Positions 1-6,716 of a DNA stretch of 6,716 nt are shown piece by piece. A model generated the notes under the pieces. The model saw nothing but the letters and a program-made list of their open reading frames with translations, was not told the DNA's origin and did not search any database. Position 1 is the stretch's first letter. The number at the start of each line of letters is the position of its first letter. The translations under genes and the position numbers were made by a program. The DNA is from Alphaproteobacteria bacterium (GTDB lineage: Bacteria; Pseudomonadota; Alphaproteobacteria; Rhodobacterales; Rhodobacteraceae), in assembly GCA_003695135.1 (NCBI GenBank), contig RFIR01000057.1, forward strand, positions 1 to 6,716. The letters run 5' to 3'.

Positions 1-480
1 ATCGGCCCGGTGGTGGACGAGACCCAGCTCCGCCAGGATCTCGACTACATTGCCTCGGCGGTGGCGCAGGGCGGCAATCTGCGCGCGGGCGGCCAGCCGG
101 TGCGGGCGGAGACCGAGGGCTTCTACCTGCAACCAGCGCTGATCACCGATACCGAAAACGCGATGCGGATCAACCGCGAGGAGGTCTTCGGCCCGGTGCT
201 GTCGGTGATCCGGGTGCGCGACCATGACGAGGCGCTGGCGGTGGCCAACGATACCGAATTCGGGCTGTCGGCCGGCATCTGCACCACCTCGCTGAAACAC
301 GCCAGCCATTTCAAGCGCCACGCGCAGGCGGGCATGGTGATGGTCAACCTGCCGACCGCGGGCGTCGATTACCACGTGCCCTTCGGCGGCGCCAAGGGGT
401 CGAGCTACGGCCCCCGCGAACAGGGGCGCGCCGCGGCCGAGTTCTTCACCACCATGAAGACGGCCTATACCCGGCCCTGA
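1..480 (+). CDS. Aldehyde dehydrogenase, C-terminal part (2-oxoglutarate-semialdehyde dehydrogenase-like), 5' truncated by window
   Basis: This is the last 159 residues of an aldehyde dehydrogenase superfamily enzyme; the reading frame is open from base 1, so the N-terminal NAD(P)-binding part and catalytic cysteine lie outside the window. Visible family signatures are EEVFGPV (bases 178-198), whose glutamate contacts the cofactor in this superfamily, the following domain with VANDTEFGLSAGI, and the C-terminal block PFGGAKGSS followed by YGPREQG. The ending, with GVDYHVPFGG, SSYGPREQG and an aromatic FFTTMKTAYT tail, resembles 2,5-dioxopentanoate (2-oxoglutarate semialdehyde) dehydrogenases of sugar-acid and hydroxyproline pathways, which yield 2-oxoglutarate; this subfamily call is from memory of family sequences. 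It ends in TGA at 478-480, and no clear intrinsic terminator follows. It may be the end of a catabolic operon related to the downstream importer, but the 155-base gap with its own promoter suggests a separate transcription unit from the regulator. Confidence 0.9.
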   Translation: MGPVVDETQLRQDLDYIASAVAQGGNLRAGGQPVRAETEGFYLQPALITDTENAMRINREEVFGPVLSVIRVRDHDEALAVANDTEFGLSAGICTTSLKHASHFKRHAQAGMVMVNLPTAGVDYHVPFGGAKGSSYGPREQGRAAAEFFTTMKTAYTRP

Positions 481-536
481 CCGCCCGATACCGCCCGGCA
501 GGCCCCGTGCGACGTTACCGAGAGTATCTTTCGTGG

Positions 537-548
537 CCCGAAAGTCTT
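537..548 (-). promoter_or_regulatory. Shared 12-base motif, copy 1 (candidate operator of the AraC-family regulator)
   Basis: CCCGAAAGTCTT on the + strand here is the exact reverse complement of AAGACTTTCGGG at 1495-1506, so the motif reads in the minus direction. The two copies lie in the only two substantial intergenic gaps, on either side of the AraC-family gene. This copy touches the first two bases of the candidate -35 at 547-552, a position suited to autoregulation. That the regulator binds it is inference. Confidence 0.45.
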
Positions 549-576
549 GCCATCGAGCGGGTTCGCCACGGATACT
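547..576 (+). promoter_or_regulatory. Candidate sigma70 promoter for the AraC-family gene
   Basis: TTGCCA at 547-552 matches the TTGACA -35 consensus at five of six positions and, after an 18-base spacer, GATACT at 571-576 matches the TATAAT -10 at four of six. Transcription would begin near 583, giving a leader of about 50 bases before the start codon at 636. The -10 lies within the right arm of the inverted repeat and the -35 abuts the shared 12-base motif, so the promoter appears embedded in regulatory symmetry. It was found by eye, without scoring against a background. Confidence 0.45.
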
Positions 577-622
577 CTCGCCCGAGCGGTGAAGCCCACC
601 GGCAGAGTGGCGGCCGCAACCA

Positions 623-628
623 GGGAGG
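623..628 (+). promoter_or_regulatory. Ribosome binding site of the AraC-family gene
   Basis: GGGAGG lies seven bases before the ATG at 636. It decides the start: an in-frame upstream ATG at 507 exists, but has no comparable site and would add 43 residues encoded by the inverted-repeat region. The nearer ATG at 631 is out of frame and meets TGA within two codons. Confidence 0.75.
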
Positions 629-635
629 TGATGCC

Positions 636-1463
636 ATGAGTGAGGCGCTTGCGGTTCACCATGGTGCGTTCGGGCGGGCCGCTCTCTACGAGCTCGATCG
701 CCCGTTCGTGACCCACGCGCACCGTGAGGGACATCTGATATTCTACGTCGCCGGCGGCGGAGCCACGGTCACCGTCGGGCGAACCCGGGTTCCGCTGTCC
801 GACAGCCGAGCCGCCGCGGTCAGCCCGTGGGAGCCGCACTGCTTCCTGAAGGAGGACGATGGCGCCGCCTGCCTGTGCCTGGTCATGTACATCAAGCCGA
901 TGTGGTTTCTGGAAAACTGCAAGACGGCCGATTGCGTGCTGGATTTCGGGCAGCCGGTGATCCGGGTCGATGACGAGGTCCAGCGCTGGATCCTGCGCCT
1001 GACCGCCATGCTGCTGGAGCCGCAGGATTCCATGCTGATGGACGGCTATCTCTTCGAGATGGCGCGGGTCTGCTATGACCAGAGCTGGGCGCGGACGCGC
1101 AGGAACACGCCGCTCGGCAGGCTCAGAAGCCGGTTCAGCGACTTCCGCGTGCGCCGCAGCCTGCGGCTGATGCAGGAAAGCTTTGCCGAAGAGGTGCAGA
1201 TGGACGATCTGGCCCGCGCGGTCGGGCTGTCCCGGCCGCATTTCTTCAAGCTGTTCAAGAAGCAGATGGGTGTGACGCCGAAGCTCTATCTCAACACGCT
1301 GCGCTCCGAGCATGCGATCAATGCGCTGGTGACGACGACCAAATCGGTCACCGATATCGGCCACGAGCTGGGCTTTTCCTCGCAGGCCAGCTTCACCCGT
1401 TTCTTCGCCTCCAATGTCGGCATCCCGCCCAGCGAATACAGGCGCGTCGCCCATCGCGGCTGA
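636..1463 (+). CDS. AraC-family transcriptional regulator with N-terminal cupin-type sensor domain
   Basis: A 275-residue DNA-binding regulator, close to the usual 250-300 residues for the family. Residues about 15-95 look like an AraC-type cupin sensor (HAHREGHLIFYV at 27-38, then short Gly- and beta-rich stretches and SPWEPHCF at 63-70). Residues about 172-272 form the two helix-turn-helix module: the first around DLARAVGLSRPHFFKLFKK (191-209), the second around VTDIGHELGFSSQASFTRFF (238-257), followed by the hallmark GIPPSEYRR (262-270). The ATG at 636 was chosen for its strong ribosome binding site. The gene lies between the aldehyde dehydrogenase and the transporter operon, all on the same strand, and both flanking gaps share a 12-base motif, suggesting it regulates itself and the transporter. 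The inducer is unknown. A trace of four cysteines (69, 79, 81, 95) lies in or near the sensor domain; whether they matter cannot be told. Confidence 0.93.
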   Translation: MSEALAVHHGAFGRAALYELDRPFVTHAHREGHLIFYVAGGGATVTVGRTRVPLSDSRAAAVSPWEPHCFLKEDDGAACLCLVMYIKPMWFLENCKTADCVLDFGQPVIRVDDEVQRWILRLTAMLLEPQDSMLMDGYLFEMARVCYDQSWARTRRNTPLGRLRSRFSDFRVRRSLRLMQESFAEEVQMDDLARAVGLSRPHFFKLFKKQMGVTPKLYLNTLRSEHAINALVTTTKSVTDIGHELGFSSQASFTRFFASNVGIPPSEYRRVAHRG

Positions 1464-1494
1464 CCGGTGTTTTCGCGATGTAGGGTGACGCGAT

Positions 1495-1506
1495 AAGACT
1501 TTCGGG
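1495..1506 (+). promoter_or_regulatory. Shared 12-base motif, copy 2 (candidate operator upstream of the transporter operon)
   Basis: AAGACTTTCGGG is the exact reverse complement of 537-548. CGAT precedes it directly here and, in copy 1 read on the minus strand, CGAT precedes it after three extra bases, so similarity extends slightly beyond the core. The copy overlaps a short palindrome, TTCGG (1501-1505), five bases, CCGAA (1511-1515), comparable to the CTTTCG/CGAAAG palindrome at copy 1. A direct repeat CGCGAT (1474-1479 and 1489-1494) lies just upstream. No convincing sigma70 promoter could be assigned in this gap. Confidence 0.45.
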
Positions 1507-1535
1507 TACGCCGAATCTGCCGCGCCTCCTCTAGC

Positions 1536-1585
1536 CTTTCCCGGGGCTCACCCCGACGCCATGGATCGGGGCCGCCCCGGGGAGG
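1536..1585 (+). promoter_or_regulatory. Nested hairpin in the 5' leader of the transporter operon, covering a Shine-Dalgarno sequence
   Basis: Bases 1540-1547 (CCCGGGGC) pair perfectly with 1574-1581, and the helix extends outward to 1536/1585 with two A-U/G-C pairs and two G-U pairs, making a 12-pair stem. After a small internal loop (1548-1550 opposite 1572-1573) a second stem pairs CCCCGA (1551-1556) with TCGGGG (1566-1571), closing on a nine-base loop. The 3' strand of the outer stem contains GGAGG (1581-1585), most of the ribosome binding site of the leader ORF starting at 1595. No T-run follows, which argues against an intrinsic terminator. A role in limiting translation of the leader and the coupled permease is inferred. 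Confidence 0.55.
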
Positions 1586-1594
1586 AGCGGAGAC

Positions 1595-1642
1595 ATGACG
1601 CGGCGCCTTGGCCTGCACCGTCGGACCAGCCAGCGGCGATGA
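1595..1642 (+). CDS. Possible 15-codon Arg-rich leader peptide, translationally coupled to the LivH-type gene
   Basis: The best ribosome binding site of the gap (AGGAG at 1583-1587, seven bases before the start) serves an ATG at 1595 that is out of frame with the permease. The frame reads MTRRLGLHRRTSQRR and stops with TGA at 1640-1642, which overlaps the ATG at 1639 of the permease as ATGA. Six of 15 residues are arginine, in three RR pairs. The ATGA overlap and the absence of a separate ribosome binding site for the ATG at 1639 suggest coupling by re-initiation. Alternatives are a chance short frame, or a frameshift in this sequence that has split the true permease N-terminus. No family is recognised. 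Confidence 0.4.
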   Translation: MTRRLGLHRRTSQRR

Positions 1643-2649
1643 GGGGAGTCATCGACCGCCATCCGTTCTGGAGCGCCGTGATCTTCGTCGTCGCGGCGGT
1701 GCTGGTCTGGATGATCTTCGCGGTCTGGCCGGACTGGCTGAAGGACCTGATCGGCCGCAAGAAGGTCTTTCTCAACGCGCTCTTTAACGGGGTCACGCTG
1801 GGCGGGCTCTATTTTCTGGTCGCCAGCGGCTTCACGCTGATCTTCGGGCTGATGCGCAACGTCAATCTCGCGCATGGCTCGCTCTATCTGCTCGGCGGCT
1901 ATGTCGGCTATGTCGCGGCCGAGGTGACCGGCCTGTGGCTGCTGGCCTTTCCGGTCGCCTTCATCCTGGTGGCCGCGTTCGGCATCCTGCTGCAGTTCTT
2001 CGTGTTCCGCCGGATGGAGGGCCAGGATCTGCGCCAGACACTGGTGACCATCGGCATCTCGATCGTCATGGCCGATCTGATGCTGTGGATCTGGGGCGGC
2101 GATTTCTACAACATCACCCCGCCGGAATGGCTCAGCGGCCCGATGACCACATTCTTCGTCACCACCGTCAAGCGGTCGGGCGATCTGGTCTTTCTCAAGT
2201 ATCCGCTGGTGCGCATCGTGATCTTCGCCGCCTCTGTGGTGGTCGGGATCGGCATGTGGCTGCTGCTCAACCGCACCCGCATCGGCATGCTGATCCGCGC
2301 CGGCGTCGACGATCGCGACATGCTCTCGGCCACCGGGGCACGCATCCAGCTGGTCTTCGTCGGCGTCTTCGCCTTCGGCGCCGGGCTGGCCGGGGTCGCC
2401 GGCGTGGTGGGCGGCACCTTCCAGTCGCTGGCGCCGGGCGAGGATGTGCGCTTCCTGCTCGCCTCGCTCGTCGTGGTGATCGTCGGCGGCATGGGCTCAA
2501 TCCCCGGCGCGGCGCTGGGCGCGCTGATCATCGGGCTGGCCGAGCAGTTCGGCTCGGTCTACTTCCCCACCTATGCGGTGGTGCTGACCTTCCTGATCAT
2601 GGTGGCGGTGCTGGCCTTCCGGCCGCAGGGCCTGATGGGCAGGAGCTGA
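1639..2649 (+). CDS. Branched-chain amino acid/amide-type ABC transporter permease (LivH type)
   Basis: A 336-residue integral inner-membrane permease of the HAAT importer family, pairing with the LivM-type protein to form the channel. Family marks are NVNLAHGSLYLLGGYVGYVA (about residues 74-93), the cytoplasmic coupling segment RIGMLIRAGVDDRDMLSATG (about 214-233) followed by the Gly/Ala-rich AFGAGLAGVAGVVGG, and the C-terminal AFRPQGLMG. Roughly eight or nine hydrophobic segments are visible, including an extra N-terminal one (about 12-32) that makes it longer than E. coli LivH (about 308 residues). An in-frame ATG at 1561 would add 26 Pro/Arg-rich residues, but lies in the hairpin loop with no ribosome binding site; ATG 1639 overlaps the leader-ORF stop in ATGA and is preferred, though it too lacks a strong site. 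First gene of the operon; the substrate cannot be inferred. Confidence 0.9.
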   Translation: MRGVIDRHPFWSAVIFVVAAVLVWMIFAVWPDWLKDLIGRKKVFLNALFNGVTLGGLYFLVASGFTLIFGLMRNVNLAHGSLYLLGGYVGYVAAEVTGLWLLAFPVAFILVAAFGILLQFFVFRRMEGQDLRQTLVTIGISIVMADLMLWIWGGDFYNITPPEWLSGPMTTFFVTTVKRSGDLVFLKYPLVRIVIFAASVVVGIGMWLLLNRTRIGMLIRAGVDDRDMLSATGARIQLVFVGVFAFGAGLAGVAGVVGGTFQSLAPGEDVRFLLASLVVVIVGGMGSIPGAALGALIIGLAEQFGSVYFPTYAVVLTFLIMVAVLAFRPQGLMGRS

Positions 2650-2652
2650 GCG

Positions 2653-3714
2653 ATGGCCCTGGCCGACAACAGGCTGGCAAGCGACGGGCGCGACCGCCCG
2701 ACATGGTTCGAGCGCGTGCCACCGGCCTACTGGGTGGGCGGCTTCCTCTTGCTGGTGATGCCGAGCTTCGCCTCGGACTTCATCCTGTTCCAGATCTTCG
2801 GCTGGACCTTCATCCTCGGCATCATCGCGCTCAGCCTGATGTTTCTCGCCGGCTATGGCGGCATGGTCAGCCTGGCCCAGATGACCTTTGCCGGATGCGC
2901 GGGCTACATGGTGGCGATCTTCGGAACCAGCGCCATCACCGACATATCCCTGGGCTGGCCCTGGTTCGTCGCCATTCCGCTGGCGCTGATCGTCGCGGTG
3001 CTGCTGGGCACGCTGACCGGCTGGCTGGCCGTGCGGACCGAGGGCATCTACACCATCATGATCACGTTGGCGATCGCTGCGGCCTTCTTCTACTTCACCC
3101 GACAGAACTACGTGATCTTCAACGGCTTTTCCGGCTTCAACGGCGTGCTGCCGCCCCAGTTGTTCGGGGTCGACTGGCGCGGGTCCACCGCGTTCTACTA
3201 CCTCACCCTGTTCTGGGCGGCCCTGTGTTACTTCGCGGTGCTCTACATCTCGCGCGCGCCCTTCGGGCTGGCGCTTCAGGGCATCCGCGACAATCAGCGG
3301 CGGATGTCGGCGCTGGGCTTCAACGCCATTGCGCACCGGGTCGCCGCCTATGCCTTCGCCGCCCTGCTGGCCGGGATCGGCGGCATCCTGCTGACCTGGC
3401 AGTCGGCGCAGATCTCGCCGGGAACCGCCGGCATCGGCGCGGCCATCGACATTCTGGTTGTGGCGGTGATCGGCGGCCTGCGCCACCCGATCGGCGCCTT
3501 CATCGGCGCCTTCATCTACGTCATCCTCAAGACCTTCGCGCTTGATGCGCTGGAGGCAATCGGCCTTGCCGGCGAACGATTCCAGCTTCTCATCGGCCTC
3601 GGCTTCCTCCTCATCGTGTTCTGGTCGCCCGATGGGGTTCTCGGCCTGTGGGCGCGCTGGCGGGAAAGCCGCAGCCGCGATCCGCTGCTCGAACGCGGGG
3701 GCGAGCGGCCGTGA
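2653..3714 (+). CDS. Branched-chain amino acid/amide-type ABC transporter permease (LivM type)
   Basis: A 353-residue polytopic permease, the second half of the HAAT channel. It carries the LivM hallmark GYGGMVSLAQMTFAGCAGYM (about residues 72-91), a conserved GWLAVRTEGIYTIMITLA segment near 122-139, the cytoplasmic coupling loop FGLALQGIRDNQRRMSALGF (about 204-223), the Gly-rich AALLAGIGGILL helix and a C-terminal FWSPDGVLGLW. The start follows the LivH-type stop by three bases, with AGGAG at 2641-2645 seven bases upstream of the ATG, itself inside the preceding gene's end. Its own end overlaps the next gene by four bases in GTGA. This spacing indicates co-transcription and probable translational coupling. 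Nothing looks broken; the C-terminal tail beyond the last helix is basic and Arg-rich. Confidence 0.92.
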   Translation: MALADNRLASDGRDRPTWFERVPPAYWVGGFLLLVMPSFASDFILFQIFGWTFILGIIALSLMFLAGYGGMVSLAQMTFAGCAGYMVAIFGTSAITDISLGWPWFVAIPLALIVAVLLGTLTGWLAVRTEGIYTIMITLAIAAAFFYFTRQNYVIFNGFSGFNGVLPPQLFGVDWRGSTAFYYLTLFWAALCYFAVLYISRAPFGLALQGIRDNQRRMSALGFNAIAHRVAAYAFAALLAGIGGILLTWQSAQISPGTAGIGAAIDILVVAVIGGLRHPIGAFIGAFIYVILKTFALDALEAIGLAGERFQLLIGLGFLLIVFWSPDGVLGLWARWRESRSRDPLLERGGERP

Positions 3715-4494
3715 ACGCCCCGGCGAGGATTTCCCGGCGCCTCGGCGCCAGCGGCACGGCGAATGCGCTGGAGTTGCGCGGCGTCTCCAAGCTGTTCGGC
3801 GCGCTGGTGGCGCTGGAGGACATCGACATCACCGTGCGTCCGGGCGAGCGGCGCGCGGTGCTGGGCTCGAACGGCGCCGGCAAGACGACGCTGTTCAACT
3901 GCATCACCGGCGATTTCCGCGCCAGCGCCGGCAGCATCCGCTTCTTCGGCGAGGACATCTCGACCTTCCCGCCGCATGAGCGCATCCGGCGCGGCCTGCG
4001 CCGCACCTACCAGATCTCGCTGCTCTTCGCCGGGCTTTCGGTGCTCGACAACATCTATCTCGCCTGCGTCGGCGTCTCGCGCAGGCGTTTCTCCTTCCTG
4101 CGGCCGCGCCGCGACGACTCGCTGATGGCCGCGGCGGGCGAGCTGGTGGAGATGGTCCATCTCGACGCGGACCGCGACACGCTGGTCTCCAATCTCAGCT
4201 ATGGCCAGCAGCGGCAGCTCGAGATCGCCATGGCGCTGTCCGGCGCCCCGCGCTTCATCCTGTTCGACGAGCCCGCCGCGGGGCTGTCGCCCAGCGAGCG
4301 GGGCGATCTGGTCGAGATCCTCAACGGCCTGCCCGCGCATATGGGCTACATCATCATCGAGCACGACATGGATGTGGCCCTGCGCGTCGCCGAAAGCGTG
4401 ACCATGATGCATAACGGGCGCATCTTCCGCGAAGGCAAGCCGGCCGAGATCGAGCAGGACCCGGAGGTTCAGGCGCTCTATCTGGGGGGCGGCG

Positions 4495-4502
<8 letters not shown>
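3711..4502 (+). CDS. Branched-chain amino acid/amide-type ABC transporter ATP-binding protein (LivG type)
   Basis: A 263-residue ATPase of the HAAT importer, one of two different nucleotide-binding subunits. Motifs in order: Walker A GSNGAGKTT (52-60, serine where many LivG proteins have proline), Q-loop glutamine near 101, LSYGQQRQ signature (162-169), Walker B FILFDE (182-187) with the LivG-typical PAAGLSPSE D-loop, and H-loop histidine 218 in IIIEHDMDV. All residues needed for ATP hydrolysis appear intact. The GTG start at 3711 was chosen because it forms a GTGA overlap with the LivM-type stop and gives a family-typical length; an in-frame ATG at 3648 would add 21 residues read entirely within the preceding gene. 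The 3' end overlaps the next gene by eight bases (ATGGCTGA). Confidence 0.92.
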
Positions 4503-6663
<2,161 letters not shown>

Positions 6664-6666
6664 GCG

Positions 6667-6716
6667 ATGTCCGATCGTTCCGTGCTGATGCAGAAGTTCC
6701 GCGCCATGCGCGATGC
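6667..6716 (+). CDS. Start of a further operon gene, probably a TIM-barrel, phosphoenolpyruvate hydrolase-like protein (3' truncated by window)
   Basis: Sixteen complete codons read MSDRSVLMQKFRAMRD, followed by the first two bases of the next codon. The start is supported by AGGAGA at 6654-6659 and a three-base gap after the fusion gene's stop. N-termini of the TIM-barrel 'phosphoenolpyruvate hydrolase-like' family typically begin with a short polar stretch, then a helix of the form LxxFRAMxDxG just before a Gly-rich strand; the visible residues fit. Proteins of this family are the usual partners of Tm-1-like domains, and form the C-terminal half of plant Tm-1. The existence of the gene is fairly secure; its identity is a contextual inference from few residues. 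If correct, the Tm-1 pair is complete in this operon as two polypeptides. Confidence 0.6.
   Translation, partial: MSDRSVLMQKFRAMRD

Larger units (their letters stand above)
519..580. repeat. Large inverted repeat upstream of the AraC-family gene
   Basis: The left arm CGAGAGTATC (519-528) is exactly complementary to the right arm GATACTCTCG (571-580). A second paired block, CGTGGC (532-537) with GCCACG (565-570), extends the symmetry after a 3-base offset (TTT at 529-531 on the left only). The outer arms lie 52 bases apart start to start, close to five helical turns. A smaller palindrome, CTTTCG (528-533), five bases, CGAAAG (539-544), sits inside. The right arm covers the proposed -10 of the regulator's promoter. 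This fits paired operator sites for looping repression; a transcribed hairpin is possible if transcription enters from upstream. No T-run follows, so an intrinsic terminator is unlikely. Confidence 0.7.

Noticed and set aside
192..196. Loss of the H-loop histidine in the LivF-type domain (coordinates are residues of the fusion protein)
   Set aside because: The EQN form, with glutamine in place of histidine, is normal in LivF proteins, so it is not a sign of an inactive ATPase.
481..518. Intrinsic terminator after the aldehyde dehydrogenase
   Set aside because: Short GC-rich repeats are present, but no stable stem followed by a T-run could be found.
507..635. N-terminal extension of the AraC-family protein from ATG 507
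   Set aside because: The extension is read through the inverted repeat and proposed promoter and lacks a ribosome binding site, while ATG 636 has GGGAGG seven bases upstream and gives a normal family length.
465..1454. 329-codon open frame on the minus strand opposite the AraC-family gene
   Set aside because: It is rich in Arg, His, Gln, Asp and Pro with no recognisable domain, as expected for the reverse complement of a GC-rich gene. The + strand frame has clear cupin and helix-turn-helix motifs.
1464..1540. A sigma70 promoter for the transporter operon, for example TTTTCG at 1470-1475 with GATAAG at 1492-1497
   Set aside because: Matches are only three and four of six, no better than expected by chance in such a stretch; a promoter dependent on the AraC-family activator need not match, so none was assigned.
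1561..1638. N-terminal extension of the LivH-type permease from ATG 1561
   Set aside because: The ATG lies in the hairpin loop with no Shine-Dalgarno sequence, and the added 26 residues are Pro/Arg-rich and unlike permease N-termini. It remains possible at low probability.
1935..3545. 536-codon + strand open frame running across the two permease genes
   Set aside because: It is Arg/His/Gly-rich, low in hydrophobic residues, and lies out of frame with two clear permeases; it is a GC-driven shadow.

Overview
The window is GC-rich DNA (roughly two-thirds G+C, with strong G/C preference at third codon positions) from what is most likely an alphaproteobacterium, possibly of the Rhodobacterales; that placement rests on base composition and protein flavour only. 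Every gene seen is on the + strand and coding is dense. No RNA genes, mobile elements or CRISPR arrays were found, and no non-coding stretch exceeds about 155 bases.

Layout. Positions 1-480 are the C-terminal part of an NAD(P)-dependent aldehyde dehydrogenase resembling 2-oxoglutarate semialdehyde (2,5-dioxopentanoate) dehydrogenases. A 155-base gap (481-635) carries a large inverted repeat and a plausible sigma70 promoter, and leads to an AraC-family regulator (636-1463). A second gap (1464-1594) carries a 12-base motif also found, inverted, in the first gap, then a strong nested hairpin covering the Shine-Dalgarno sequence of a possible 15-codon Arg-rich leader ORF. The stop codon of that ORF overlaps the start of the transport operon in an ATGA. 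From 1639 to the end runs a tightly packed operon: LivH-type permease, LivM-type permease, LivG-type ATPase, a 722-residue protein joining a complete LivF-type ATPase to a Tm-1-like (UPF0261) domain, and the first 16 codons of a further gene whose N-terminus resembles the TIM-barrel (phosphoenolpyruvate hydrolase-like) partner of Tm-1-like domains.

How it may work together. The operon encodes the membrane and ATPase parts of a branched-chain amino acid/amide type (HAAT) ABC importer, without a substrate-binding protein in view. In plant Tm-1 the Tm-1-like domain and the TIM barrel form one polypeptide; here the first is fused to a transporter ATPase and the second is probably the next gene. 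With an AraC regulator and a semialdehyde dehydrogenase upstream, the simplest inference is a regulated uptake-and-catabolism locus for a small organic acid or sugar-acid-like compound, with Tm-1/TIM-barrel proteins acting on the imported substrate or on transporter activity. The substrate cannot be read from the sequence.

The most notable points are the ATPase-Tm-1 fusion, the shared motif around the regulator gene, the paired arms around its promoter, and the hairpin/leader-ORF arrangement ahead of the transporter.
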